Shown: positions 33,241 to 40,927 of the stretch, one piece after another
How positions within the stretch are numbered: position 1 is the stretch's first letter
Layout of the letters: every line of letters starts with the position of its first letter
Source of the DNA: a virus
DNA: 64,000 nt
Direction: 5' to 3' (one strand)
IMG/VR virus record: IMGVR_UViG_3300031649_000001
Location: 47,262-111,261 of that record
Translations under genes and position numbers: made by a program
Notes under the pieces: model-generated
The model's input: only the letters and a program-made list of their open reading frames with translations
Databases searched by the model: none
What the model was told of the DNA's origin: nothing

Positions 33241-35121
33241 ATGGCCAGGTGCGGATGCAGCGGGACTTGCTCGTGCGTGATTCAGGGCTCTTCGCCCATC
33301 TCCGTGACCGGGAACGGCTCGGTGCAGGCGCCGTTCGTGGTCAGTCTGTCGGCGGGCGGCCAGACCGGGTGTGCCGCAATCGTGGCGTGCCTGGCTGGGA
33401 ACCTGGGGCCGGGGCTCATCTACAACGAGGGCACCGGCGACCTCCAGGTGCGGCTCTCGGACCAGGCCGGGAACGCGGCGGCCTTCAACACGGACGGCCT
33501 GTATGTGCCGTCGGGCGGCACCCCGCCCACCCCGGCCACCTGCCTCCAGACCATCGCCGATCTCCCGGCCGCGCCCAACACGGTCGGTGCGGCGTACCTG
33601 GCGCAGCTCAGGGGCGCCTACTCCAGCCCGCATCAGGTGGACTGGTGCCTGGCTACCGGGTGCGACATCATCCAGTTCCGCTGCGCCACCTCCTCGGATG
33701 ACGTGGGCGTGATCAGCGACCTGAGCACCCACGACCTGACCGACACCCGGACGTCCATCTACATCAGCCAGGACATCCGGCAGCTCAGTGCGGCCCAGGC
33801 CAAGGCCGTCCTCAACTACGCCGGTGACGAGAACGACCCGCAGGGCTTCAACATCGCCTCCGGCGGCGACCGTACCGACCGGCGCGGCGGCTGGTACGGG
33901 TGGCTTCAGCCGACCTACTACACGCAGCTCCTGACGGATTTCCTGACGCGGATCGACGGGAAGTCCGTGGCGCTGATCGAGTGCATCCCCGCCTCCACGT
34001 CGCCGTACCCGGAGTCGACGGCGATCGTCGGGGCGATCCGTGCGGTGCTCCAGTACTGCGCCCAGGCGTGGGCGTTCATCGGGGTGCGGACGGTCGCGAA
34101 CGCCACGACGGTGAACAACGCGGGGATCACGCCGATCATGATCCCGGCGACGCCGACCACCTACAACACCACGGCGCTGCCGTACACCACGGCGGAGCTG
34201 ACGGCGGCGGGGATCACCTGGATCCTGCTGGACACCAAGTACGCCGACAGCGTGTTCACGACGTACAAGAACGCCGGGTTCCAGGTCCTCATGTACACCA
34301 CGTCGCGGCATGTGGAGCGGACCCGGGTGATCACCCTGGGTATCCGGGGTGCGATGGCCGATGACCCGGTGTACTACCGGGGGGCGACCGGCGCGTCCGG
34401 GTGGGCGTACGGGTACCGGACGGAGACCGATCCGTGGGAGCACCGGATGATCGGCACCGGGCAGCTCAGCTTCCGTACGGATCAGCACTCGGTGGCGTCC
34501 AACGGGGGGTTCGTGCGCGGCCGGACGGAGGCTGCCGAGCAGGGCCTCATCCTCCCGGCCAGCTTCGGTGACAACCTGGGGCGTCCGTCGGTGCTGCTGG
34601 GGTGGCTGTGTCCCATCTTCGGGCTGGCCAACCCGCCCAACTGGACGCTGGACTGGGACATGAAGTGGAACACCCTGGCTACGGTGTCCGCGACGCGGGC
34701 GAAGATGGGGCTGCTGTTCGGGGCGACCTCGGACCGGGACACGTACGACTGGCCACAGGCCGACGCGGTCCAGAACCCGTCCGCCTACCCCGAGGGCCAG
34801 AAGACCTTGTACCGGGTGTTCCAGCGGCAGAACGGCGAGATCGGGATCGCGAAGTGGGCCAGCCAGGCGTCGGCGATCAGCTACCTGGCCGTGGCGTCGA
34901 CTCCGGCGGTGGCCGCTGACGTGTGGAACTCGTACCGGCTGACGGTCTCGCCGACGCAGATCACGTTCCGGCGGACGACGAGCGGCGGTACCCAGTACAC
35001 GGTGACGACGGCCGACACGCAGTACCGGGGCGGGTGGGTGTGGCTGGAGAAGGAGGAGGGTTCCAACGGTGACACGGTCAATCCGTTCGAGGGCAAGTTC
35101 CGCAACTTCGCCCTGTCGTGA
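33241..35121 (+). CDS. Minor tail protein with GDPD-like barrel and lectin-like C terminus
   Basis: 626 residues; ATG at 33241 behind AGGAGGGCT. The first 20 residues are Cys-rich (RCGCSGTCSCVIQG). Residues about 110-390 look like a glycerophosphodiester-phosphodiesterase-type TIM barrel (VALIECIPASTSPYPEST, GITWILLDTKYADSVF, IRGAMADDPVYYRG). Residues 430-626 are a beta-sandwich like concanavalin/laminin G folds (WTLDWDMKWNTLATV, GIAKWASQASAISYL). It probably binds or trims teichoic acid or another cell-wall polymer. Full GDPD active-site residues were not confirmed. Confidence 0.7.
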   Translation: MARCGCSGTCSCVIQGSSPISVTGNGSVQAPFVVSLSAGGQTGCAAIVACLAGNLGPGLIYNEGTGDLQVRLSDQAGNAAAFNTDGLYVPSGGTPPTPATCLQTIADLPAAPNTVGAAYLAQLRGAYSSPHQVDWCLATGCDIIQFRCATSSDDVGVISDLSTHDLTDTRTSIYISQDIRQLSAAQAKAVLNYAGDENDPQGFNIASGGDRTDRRGGWYGWLQPTYYTQLLTDFLTRIDGKSVALIECIPASTSPYPESTAIVGAIRAVLQYCAQAWAFIGVRTVANATTVNNAGITPIMIPATPTTYNTTALPYTTAELTAAGITWILLDTKYADSVFTTYKNAGFQVLMYTTSRHVERTRVITLGIRGAMADDPVYYRGATGASGWAYGYRTETDPWEHRMIGTGQLSFRTDQHSVASNGGFVRGRTEAAEQGLILPASFGDNLGRPSVLLGWLCPIFGLANPPNWTLDWDMKWNTLATVSATRAKMGLLFGATSDRDTYDWPQADAVQNPSAYPEGQKTLYRVFQRQNGEIGIAKWASQASAISYLAVASTPAVAADVWNSYRLTVSPTQITFRRTTSGGTQYTVTTADTQYRGGWVWLEKEEGSNGDTVNPFEGKFRNFALS

Positions 35122-35245
35122 TTTGGTTACGGGGCGTGAGGGCTTCCAGCCGATCGTGTGAAGAGCGGGCGTGCGCCCCTGGGGCGCCGGGGTCGGCAGT
35201 ACGCTGCCCGGACCCTGAAAGCGACGCCAGGAGCGGTGAGAGACG

Positions 35246-35830
35246 ATGTTGAAGGCATACCTGCGGCGGTACGACAACACCACGGTCCCGGTCACGGTCA
35301 GGCACACGGGCCAGCACCTCGGCGTCCACGAGGGCAAGGTGCGCGTGGCGCGCCTGTACTGGGACCGGGCCCAGCCGCTGGAGGACCCGGACGGGGAGTT
35401 CCAGCCGCTGGTGGAGTCGGTGCCGCTGCTGGACACGCTGATCCTGACGCGGGTGTCGCCGCGCAACGGGGAGCGGGCGGTGTTCCACGGGACGGTCACG
35501 GACCTGAGCGTGGACGGCGAGTCGGTGAGCCTGATCGCGGTGGACAGCCCCGGCACGGAGCGGCTGTACGACCAGCCGTGGTGGAACGACGCGCCGCTGT
35601 ACCCGTCGGACCAGGCGGCCCCCGAGCACACCTCGCCGCTCATGTCGGTCGGGTCGCAGGCCCCGCCGCAGGGTGCGCCTCAGGGGGTGCAGACGCTGGC
35701 CGGTGCGCATCTGCGCGTGTCGGGCAACTTCCAGTCCGACGGCCCGGCCGCCCGGCCGGGCGGGCACCCGGCCGCCCCCCCGGCCGGTCAGTGGCAGGCT
35801 GTTCCGCAGCCTGTCGCCCAGCAGGCGTAG
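35246..35830 (+). CDS. Hypothetical protein at the end of the tail module
   Basis: 194 residues; ATG at 35246, with AGGAGCGG upstream and a TACGCT -10-like element at 35201. Residues 1-130 are beta-rich (RRYDNTTVPVTVRHTGQHLG, TLILTRVSPRNGERAVFHG). The C terminus is Pro/Gln/Ala rich and includes the GC palindrome read in frame (GPAARPGGHPAAPPAG). Possibly a virion-associated or accessory protein; family unknown. A strong terminator follows. Confidence 0.7.
   Translation: MLKAYLRRYDNTTVPVTVRHTGQHLGVHEGKVRVARLYWDRAQPLEDPDGEFQPLVESVPLLDTLILTRVSPRNGERAVFHGTVTDLSVDGESVSLIAVDSPGTERLYDQPWWNDAPLYPSDQAAPEHTSPLMSVGSQAPPQGAPQGVQTLAGAHLRVSGNFQSDGPAARPGGHPAAPPAGQWQAVPQPVAQQA
35741..35787 (+). repeat. GC palindrome repeat carried in frame
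   Basis: GGCCCGGCCGCCCGGCCGGG and flanking units, translated as part of the Pro/Ala-rich tail of the 35246 gene. Confidence 0.6.
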
Positions 35831-35854
35831 CGCCGCCCCCCCTGCGCTGCGCCA

Positions 35855-35890
35855 CGATGCCCCCCGGCTTCCCCCTGCCGGGGGGCATCG
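35855..35890 (+). terminator. Strong terminator ending the tail operon
   Basis: CGATGCCCCCCGGC (35855-35868) pairs perfectly with GCCGGGGGGCATCG (35877-35890) around an 8-base loop. It lies 24 bases after the last tail-module stop. Confidence 0.8.
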
Positions 35891-36370
35891 CTCTGCCAGT
35901 TGGCCCAACCGGCTACGCCGTTCGCCGTCTACGGGGATGCGCCGGGGCACGGTGGTGGGGAACGATCTGCGGATCGATCCTCCGCCCGGCGGCCCGTATC
36001 CGCCGGTCTGCCCGGCCGCCCGGCCGGGCGGCCGGTAACGGGGAGCGGGGAGCCTGGGACTGCGGGACGGCGTCCCAGGGCAGCCGCCGACGCGGGCGGG
36101 GAGCTGGTGCCGACTGGGGAGAAGCACCGGCGAGCGGGGTGGCGGGGCACTGGGCTCGGGGAGCCGGTGCCCCGCCTCCACCCGGCAGGGGGCTGGCTTG
36201 GCCGTCCGCCTACTGTGACAGGGCGTGGGGCTTGAGTCACTGGGGGTTGCCCGAACATACCCCGCACGACTGAACGAACCCCGGGGACTGGGGCGGAATC
36301 TGCCCCTCCGTCGGTGGCGTCTGCCATGCTGAGACCGCTTCGCCTGCACCGGCCCGACGTGCAGTCCGGC
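35891..36370 (+). other. 480-base region without a credible gene
   Basis: No reading frame here has coding character. It contains a GC palindrome (36011-36035), a GGGGCAC/GTGCCCC inverted repeat near 36145 and 36171, and a possible promoter TTGAGT-N18-CATACC near 36233. It could encode a structured RNA or long leader; no known RNA family was recognised. Confidence 0.5.
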
Positions 36371-36402
36371 GGCCCCAGCTCCCACCGCGCTGGGGCCGTT
36401 TG
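36371..36402 (+). terminator. Hairpin before the 36418 gene
   Basis: GGCCCCAGC (36371-36379) pairs with GCTGGGGCC (36389-36397), followed by GTTTG. Possibly the end of a short RNA from the preceding non-coding region, or an attenuator. Confidence 0.55.
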
Positions 36403-36417
36403 CATGAGGAGGCCGTG

Positions 36418-36876
36418 ATGCCGGAGCCGGACGAGTTCGAGAGCGGGCCGCGCCGGATCATCCCGGCCCTGCCCATGGAGGACCCCGCGCTGGGGGAGAT
36501 CCGGTGGGGCCGGTGGGAGCGGGCACTGCCTGCGTTCATCTGCCTGGTGGGCGGCGGTCAGGCCGACACCGACTGCGAGACGTGCGCCTGGCCCACCCTG
36601 CGCAACGCCAGGGGCATGACGTTCTACACCCCCGAGCCCACCTGGGAGCGCGTGGTCCGATCCACGCAGACCAAGGACGGCCGGTCCAAGTGGGTCAAGG
36701 TGCAGCGCAAGGCGTACTGGGCGTACACGCACTGGGCGCAGTACTGCCCGCGCTGCGACGAGATGTTCGCGTGGCGGCGGGTGAGCCCCGAGGACGAGGA
36801 CGACTGGACGGAGATCTTCCATCACCCGCCGACCACGCAGCGGGCGGTGCCCCCGGCCGAGGGCACCCTGTTCTGA
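36418..36876 (+). CDS. Putative zinc-ribbon protein
   Basis: 152 residues; ATG at 36418 behind GAGGAGGCC. DTDCETCAWP near residue 50 and QYCPRCDEMF near 105 give two CxxC knuckles separated by about 55 residues, a zinc-ribbon arrangement with a long insert containing WERVVRSTQTKDGRSKW. The stop TGA shares its A with a palindromic ATCC box that also touches the stop of the facing gene. Function unknown. Confidence 0.75.
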   Translation: MPEPDEFESGPRRIIPALPMEDPALGEIRWGRWERALPAFICLVGGGQADTDCETCAWPTLRNARGMTFYTPEPTWERVVRSTQTKDGRSKWVKVQRKAYWAYTHWAQYCPRCDEMFAWRRVSPEDEDDWTEIFHHPPTTQRAVPPAEGTLF

Positions 36877-36887
36877 TCCGCGCGGAT
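36876..36887. promoter_or_regulatory. ATCC box exactly between two convergent stop codons
   Basis: ATCCGCGCGGAT, a perfect palindrome. Its first base is the last base of the rightward TGA and its last base is the last base of the leftward TGA. Confidence 0.65.
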
Positions 36888-37165
36888 CACGGCTCCAGGG
36901 GCGGGATGTCGCTGAAGTAGTCGGTGCGGTTCAGGTGGGCGCCGAGGGTGCTCAGCGTCATGTAGGGGGACGCCGTGTCTCCCCAGTCGGCGGGGGTGGC
37001 GGCCTCCAGCCGGGCGAGGCGCAGGGTGGCCAGGGTGAGGAGCTTGATCACTTCGGCGTGGCGGGGGCTGGCCGGGTGGGCGCGCAGCAGGCGGGCCGCT
37101 TCGTCCAGGCGCTCCGGCACGCTGAGGTCTGTGCCGTCGGAGTCGAGGTCACGTGGCTTGGTCAT
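36887..37165 (-). CDS. Small helical protein
   Basis: 92 residues; ATG at 37165 (reverse). Helical, with VPERLDEAARLLRAHPASPRH near 25 and IKLLTLATLRLARLEAATP near 47, and a polar end. Its start overlaps the end of the upstream zinc-ribbon gene by 17 bases, so they form a two-gene leftward unit. Family unknown. Confidence 0.7.
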   Translation of the reverse strand: MTKPRDLDSDGTDLSVPERLDEAARLLRAHPASPRHAEVIKLLTLATLRLARLEAATPADWGDTASPYMTLSTLGAHLNRTDYFSDIPPLEP

Positions 37166-37331
37166 GGGCGCCAACGTACGGGTGCGGGTTGTGGGGTGCC
37201 AGGAGCGGGTCACTGGTCCACCACGAGCAGGACGGGCAGTACCGGTTCTCCACGTCCCCGGGATGCCAGGACGTCTTGAGACATTCGGGACATGTGATGT
37301 TCGGGCGCGGGTCCACGGCTGGCTGCTCCAT
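37149..37331 (-). CDS. Small zinc-ribbon protein
   Basis: 60 residues; ATG at 37331 (reverse). Two knuckles, CPECLKTSW at 14-22 and YCPSCSWW at 31-38, make a compact zinc ribbon. Overlaps the next gene and is probably translationally coupled to it. Such ribbons often bind DNA, RNA or RNA polymerase; no target is suggested by sequence. Confidence 0.75.
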   Translation of the reverse strand: MEQPAVDPRPNITCPECLKTSWHPGDVENRYCPSCSWWTSDPLLAPHNPHPYVGAHDQAT

Positions 37332-37445
37332 CCGGCCTATGGTGCCCGATATGGATGCCTCTGGAAGTCGTCGGTGTGGCCTGGCTGAAACGGGGCATGC
37401 GGGGGTTCAGGCTGCGGCGGGCGCGGCCGGGGGCGGCTCGTACGG

Positions 37446-37682
37446 GTGAGCGGTGTCCTGACCCGTAAGGGGGGCCGGTGTTCCGGCTCGCATGTGGGCC
37501 TCGTGTGTTCGACCCACCCGCACATAGGGGGGCGTCGCTGCACGTGGGTGTGTGTGGGGTGCGGTCGGCCGTGCCGGTGCCTGTGCCATGCGGGGCGCCG
37601 GTGGTGCCGTCACCCGGTGCGAGCGGTTCGCTACTTTCTTGGCCAGTTCCGATACAGGTTTCTGTCCGTGACGCTACGCTGA
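37446..37682 (+). CDS. Possible Cys-rich small protein
   Basis: 78 residues from GTG 37446. Eight or more Cys/His in CTWVCVGCGRPCRCLCH near 32-48 look like a metal-binding knuckle, and the end is basic and hydrophobic. There is no clear ribosome site and GC skew is moderate. Overlapping leftward frames exist but look less protein-like. Kept as a possible gene. Confidence 0.35.
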   Translation: MSGVLTRKGGRCSGSHVGLVCSTHPHIGGRRCTWVCVGCGRPCRCLCHAGRRWCRHPVRAVRYFLGQFRYRFLSVTLR

Positions 37683-37828
37683 CGGAGCGAAGTTACAGGT
37701 CCGCGCACAGTGCGCCCCTGTCGGGTTACATGCGGTGACCGGCGGGGGCGTTTCTGTGCCCGCTGCCGTTCGAGAACTGTGACGCGCCCGGCCGCCCGGC
37801 CGCCCGCCCGGCCGGGTAGCTTTCAGTT
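37683..37828 (+). other. Leader region of the endolysin gene
   Basis: 146 bases with lower GC at the start (GTTACAGGTCC) and a GC palindrome at 37786-37816. TAGCTT at 37817-37822 lies 6 bases before the endolysin ATG, so a leaderless transcript is possible; no clear -35 was seen. Confidence 0.4.
37786..37816 (+). repeat. GC palindrome repeat upstream of the endolysin
   Basis: CCCGGCCGCCCGGC plus CGCCCGCCCGGCCGGG, ending one base before the -10-like TAGCTT. Confidence 0.5.
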
Positions 37829-38644
37829 ATGGCTCAACCACTCTCCGCGACGGCCGCCCTCGATGCGCTCAAGCGCGAAGGGCTCAAGGTCGTCGAATAC
37901 AAGTCAACCTGGAAGACCCACAACCGAGGCCAGCGCGGCGACGGCTGGGGCCCCATGCAGGGCGTCATGCTCCACCACACCGCCACCAGCGGCGCCACCG
38001 CCGCCCGCGTCAAGACGTCCGTAGAGCTCTGCTGGGACGGCTACACGGGGCTGCCCGGCCCCCTGTGCCACGGCGTCATCGCCCCCGACGGCACCGTCTA
38101 CCTGGTCGGCTGGGGCCGCGCCAACCACGCCGGGCTCGGCGACGACGACGTCCTGCGCGCGGTCATCAACGAGACCCCCATCCCCGCAGACGACGAGGCC
38201 AACACCGACGGCAACGCGCGCTTCTACGGCTTCGAGGCCATCAACCTCGGCGACAACACGGACGACTGGCCGCCCGCACAGGTGGAGGCGATGGTGCGGG
38301 CGTCGGCCGCGCTGCTGCGCGCCCACGACTGGAACAAGGACGGCACCGGCTTCATCAGCGTCATCGGCCACAAGGAGTGGCAGCCGGGCAAGCCCGACCC
38401 GTCCGGCCCCGGCCTGCCGTCCATGAACACCATCCGCTCCCGCGTGGCCGAGCGTCTCAAGCACCCGGCGTCCTGGAGCCCCGGCGTCCCCGGCCAGGCC
38501 ACCTACACCGTCCGCGACGGCGACACCCTGGGCGACATCGCCGACCGCTTCCACACCACGGTCGACAAGCTGGTGGCCCTCAACAAGAACCTGATCAAGG
38601 ACCCCGACGAGATCGAGGTCGGCTGGAAGCTCAAGCTCAAGTAG
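37829..38644 (+). CDS. Endolysin: N-acetylmuramoyl-L-alanine amidase with LysM
   Basis: 271 residues; ATG at 37829. Residues 35-200 form an Amidase_2/PGRP-type domain: MLHHTATSG (48-56) with the zinc histidine pair, HGVIAPDGTVYLVGWG (81-96), and GHKEWQPGKPDPSG (180-193) giving the second His and the K-x-D motif. Residues 224-270 are a LysM repeat (ATYTVRDGDTLGDIADRFH). It cuts the amide bond between muramic acid and L-Ala in peptidoglycan at the end of infection, with LysM binding the glycan. There is no signal peptide, so it should depend on the neighbouring holin for export. Confidence 0.92.
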   Translation: MAQPLSATAALDALKREGLKVVEYKSTWKTHNRGQRGDGWGPMQGVMLHHTATSGATAARVKTSVELCWDGYTGLPGPLCHGVIAPDGTVYLVGWGRANHAGLGDDDVLRAVINETPIPADDEANTDGNARFYGFEAINLGDNTDDWPPAQVEAMVRASAALLRAHDWNKDGTGFISVIGHKEWQPGKPDPSGPGLPSMNTIRSRVAERLKHPASWSPGVPGQATYTVRDGDTLGDIADRFHTTVDKLVALNKNLIKDPDEIEVGWKLKLK

Positions 38645-38653
38645 GAGGGGCCC

Positions 38654-38908
38654 ATGCCCATACCCGCCGCTCTGGCTGCCCGCTTCAAGTGGGATGCCCT
38701 GGAGCGCATCGTGTGGTCCACCGTCGAGTTCACCGCCGGTGCCGTCATCGTCGCCGTCACCCCGCTGGATGTGTGGTGGGCGCTGCCCATCGCCATCGCC
38801 CTCGTCACCATCAAGACCTTCGCCGCCAAGCGCGTCGGCCAGCCCGGCACGGCCTCCACGCTGCCCGCCGCCGCCGACCCGGCAGCAGGCCCGGCCGCGC
38901 GCCCCTGA
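38654..38908 (+). CDS. Putative holin
   Basis: 84 residues; ATG at 38654 behind AGGAGGGGCCC. An amphipathic start is followed by two hydrophobic segments (IVWSTVEFTAGAVIVAVT and VWWALPIAIALVTIKTF) with a short turn, then a polar tail. Size, topology and position 10 bases after the endolysin support a class II-like holin that permeabilises the membrane for endolysin release. Confidence 0.75.
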   Translation: MPIPAALAARFKWDALERIVWSTVEFTAGAVIVAVTPLDVWWALPIAIALVTIKTFAAKRVGQPGTASTLPAAADPAAGPAARP

Positions 38909-38922
38909 CCCCGTACGCACAG

Positions 38923-38950
38923 CAGCCCCCGGCCGGGCGGCCGGGGGCTG
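38923..38950. terminator. Bidirectional terminator between convergent operons
   Basis: CAGCCCCCGGCC (38923-38934) pairs perfectly with GGCCGGGGGCTG (38939-38950) around GGGC. It serves the lysis genes on the left and the leftward 38968 gene on the right, and shows a GC-palindrome unit working as terminator. Confidence 0.8.
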
Positions 38951-38956
38951 CGTTCC

Positions 38957-38968
38957 ATCCGCGTGGAT
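38957..38968. promoter_or_regulatory. ATCC box overlapping a stop codon
   Basis: ATCCGCGTGGAT; its last base is the last base of the TGA ending the leftward 39606-38968 gene. Confidence 0.6.
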
Positions 38969-39606
38969 CAGGTACGGGCGGTGCGGTCCTTCGCGATGGA
39001 GAACAGGATGCCCAGCAGCAGCTCCGGGATCTGCCCGCCCACCATCTTGCCGGGGGTCAGGTCGTCCACGAAGCCGTCCAGGACCATGGTGGGCCGGGGC
39101 TGTGAGGCGTGGTACATCCGGCCGTCCAGGTCGACGGCCCCCCCGGCGCGGATCTCCACCCGGTCCGGGAGATCCTTGTAGGCCGGTGTGCGCTCGCCGC
39201 GCTCGGACGCCTCGTACATCGCCCTCACCTTGTGGGCGGGCGGTGCCCAGCCCTCGGTGACCATATACATGCCGACCAGGGAGTCAGGGATGTGCGCGCG
39301 GATGGCGTCGGCGGCGGCCCGCTGGTGGGGGCCGCGCGGTGCCGTCAGGAACTCCCGGTAGCTGGCGAGGACGTTCTTCGGGTCGCCGTTGCCCGCGTTC
39401 CACATGCTGTCGGGGACCGGGATCGGGCGGCAGCGGAACCGGCCGTTCTCTGCCCGGTAGATGTGGCCCCACTCCGGCGGCAGGTCCCAGCCGACGCGGC
39501 CGTTGAGCGCCCGCTTGATCGCGTTGAGGACCTGCGTGGGCTCGTCGCCGTTGAGGACCTTCACGACTCGGCGACCCCACTCGGGGTCGGTGATGGGTTC
39601 AGACAC
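38968..39606 (-). CDS. Hypothetical protein
   Basis: 212 residues; start at 39606 (reverse). Alpha/beta with WGHIYRAENGRFRCRPIPVP near 45-65 and SLVGMYMVTEGWAPPAHKVR near 108; the last part is hydrophobic (PELLLGILFSIAKD). Mixed features resemble a small phage early protein. It is the last gene of the unit driven by the promoter at 40424. Family not recognised. Confidence 0.75.
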   Translation of the reverse strand: MSEPITDPEWGRRVVKVLNGDEPTQVLNAIKRALNGRVGWDLPPEWGHIYRAENGRFRCRPIPVPDSMWNAGNGDPKNVLASYREFLTAPRGPHQRAAADAIRAHIPDSLVGMYMVTEGWAPPAHKVRAMYEASERGERTPAYKDLPDRVEIRAGGAVDLDGRMYHASQPRPTMVLDGFVDDLTPGKMVGGQIPELLLGILFSIAKDRTART

Positions 39607-39610
39607 GGTG

Positions 39611-39991
39611 TTACTCCTCGTTGATGAGCCGGTAGTAGGCGGCCAGGATGTCGCCCACGTGCTCGTTCTGCCGGTGGGTGAGCGCGATGGGGATCGTACG
39701 CACGCCGGGGTGGTCGGGGTCGGGCACGGCCGGGAGGTCTCCCCGGCGGCGCGGTGGCTGGGGGCAGGTGAGGGCGTGGCGGGCCGCCAGCAGCAGCCGG
39801 TAGCCTTCGCCGTCGTCCATGGCCTCGGACTCTGTGAAGCTCTTGGTCAGGCCGTCGTGGAGGTTGACCTTGATCACCAAGTTGGGGCCCAGGCGGAGCG
39901 GGATGGTCTCGCCGTAGAGCAGGCGTTCCTCCGGGGTGGGGCGGCGGCGCGCGCGGGCCAGTACGCGGCGGGCGGCCGTCCAGAGCGACAT
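39611..39991 (-). CDS. Hypothetical protein
   Basis: 126 residues; ATG at 39991 (reverse) with GGAGAGCCC upstream. A basic helix at the start (LWTAARRVLARARRRPT), a beta hairpin (GPNLVIKVNLHDGLTKSF) and a helical end (QNEHVGDILAAYYRLI). Five bases from the next gene, so same transcript. Function unknown. Confidence 0.75.
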   Translation of the reverse strand: MSLWTAARRVLARARRRPTPEERLLYGETIPLRLGPNLVIKVNLHDGLTKSFTESEAMDDGEGYRLLLAARHALTCPQPPRRRGDLPAVPDPDHPGVRTIPIALTHRQNEHVGDILAAYYRLINEE

Positions 39992-40006
39992 GGCGGGGCT
40001 CTCCTT

Positions 40007-40047
40007 CCGGCCGCCCGCCCGGCCGGTCGGGCGGCCGGGCGGGCGGG
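40007..40047 (-). repeat. GC palindrome repeat between co-directional genes
   Basis: CCGGCCGCCCGCCCGGCCGG then TCGGGCGGCCGGGCGGGCGG, between two leftward genes of one unit. It may cause partial termination or mark a transcript end. Confidence 0.5.
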
Positions 40048-40099
40048 AGAGGTAGGGGGTGGGGTGCGGGAGGGTGTACGGCTGAGAGTACGGGCGGTG

Positions 40100-40387
40100 T
40101 CAGGGCTTGCGGACCTTCTCCGCCCGGGGCTTGCGCGCCATGACGGCCGCCCGCCGGGCGTCCCAGCCGCGCAGCCACATGCGGAACTCGAATTCGCTCA
40201 TGGCCTCGGGCATCCTCTGGTGGCAGGGCTGGAACAGGATCGTCACGCACTGGTCGTCCACGCTCCAGGCGGTCTGCCAGCCGGGCATGATGTAGTCCTC
40301 GCCCTGCAACTGCGTCAGCCGCAGCTCGACGTTGCGGCGGCCCTCTTCGGCGGCGGCCTGCTCCCGCTCTGTGCTCACAGTGGTCAT
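40100..40387 (-). CDS. Hypothetical protein
   Basis: 95 residues; ATG at 40387 (reverse), AGGAGG upstream. First gene behind the promoter at 40424. Helical start (TEREQAAAEEGRRNVELRL), one central PGWQTAWSVDDQCVTILF strand region and a basic tail (RKPRAEKVRKP). Possibly nucleic-acid binding by its tail; unproven. Confidence 0.75.
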   Translation of the reverse strand: MTTVSTEREQAAAEEGRRNVELRLTQLQGEDYIMPGWQTAWSVDDQCVTILFQPCHQRMPEAMSEFEFRMWLRGWDARRAAVMARKPRAEKVRKP

Positions 40388-40423
40388 CGGTCCTCCTTCG
40401 CTGATGGCCGGGCCCCCGCCCGG

Positions 40424-40474
40424 GTGACATGAGGTTATCCACCACGGACGGGGGGCGCATACGTTATGTCACAC
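40424..40474 (-). promoter_or_regulatory. Symmetrical-family promoter (leftward)
   Basis: Read on the reverse strand: GTGTGACAT arm, -35 ATGCGC (40460-40455), 17-bp spacer, -10 TAACCT (40437-40432), then CATGTCACC. Gene start about 40 bases downstream at 40387. Confidence 0.65.
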
Positions 40475-40480
40475 GTCCCT

Positions 40481-40915
40481 CTAAAGGGCGATGGCCTTCT
40501 CCTGGATGGCCTCCCAGTTCACGCGCTCCTGGTCCCAGGGCACGATCAGCCTGCCCGCGCCCCGGCCGTGCCGCAGGATCTCCAGGCCCTCGGGCCGGAG
40601 CACGTAGGTGTAGTCGATGCTGTCCACCTGGTCCTGGGTCCTGAGCCAGTGGTCCTGCTCGCCCTCGTGCATGTCGTGGCAGTAGCAGATGTCGTCGCCG
40701 ATGGCCTCCGCCCCGAGGAGCTTCCACCCGGTGGGGTGCTGGTCGATGTAGTAGCGGGCCGCCTGGTCCAGGTCGCCCCTGAAGTGGGCGACCACCTGGC
40801 GCCACACGGCGCGGCCGGTGTGGGTGGGGTAGCCGTCGCCGCCCACGTACATCCCCGCGAACTTCGTGGGGTCGTCGGGGTCGGTGAGCCGGGCGATGAT
40901 CGCCTGCGTAGCCAT
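40481..40915 (-). CDS. Hypothetical protein
   Basis: 144 residues; ATG at 40915 (reverse) after AGAGGACCC. Contains IARLTDPDDPTKFAGMYVGG, a likely helix-strand unit, and ICYCHDMHEGEQDHW near 75, a possible metal site. Last gene of the six-gene unit from the promoter at 43751. Not recognised. Confidence 0.75.
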   Translation of the reverse strand: MATQAIIARLTDPDDPTKFAGMYVGGDGYPTHTGRAVWRQVVAHFRGDLDQAARYYIDQHPTGWKLLGAEAIGDDICYCHDMHEGEQDHWLRTQDQVDSIDYTYVLRPEGLEILRHGRGAGRLIVPWDQERVNWEAIQEKAIAL

Positions 40916-40927
40916 GTGCGGGTCCTC

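Noticed and set aside
35929-36825. Leftward open frame of about 298 codons
   Set aside because: Covers the gene-free region and runs antisense to the zinc-ribbon gene at 36418; composition is typical of a shadow frame.
37337-37613. Two leftward Pro/Arg-rich open frames
   Set aside because: Low-complexity products with no ribosome site, overlapping each other and a better rightward Cys-rich frame.
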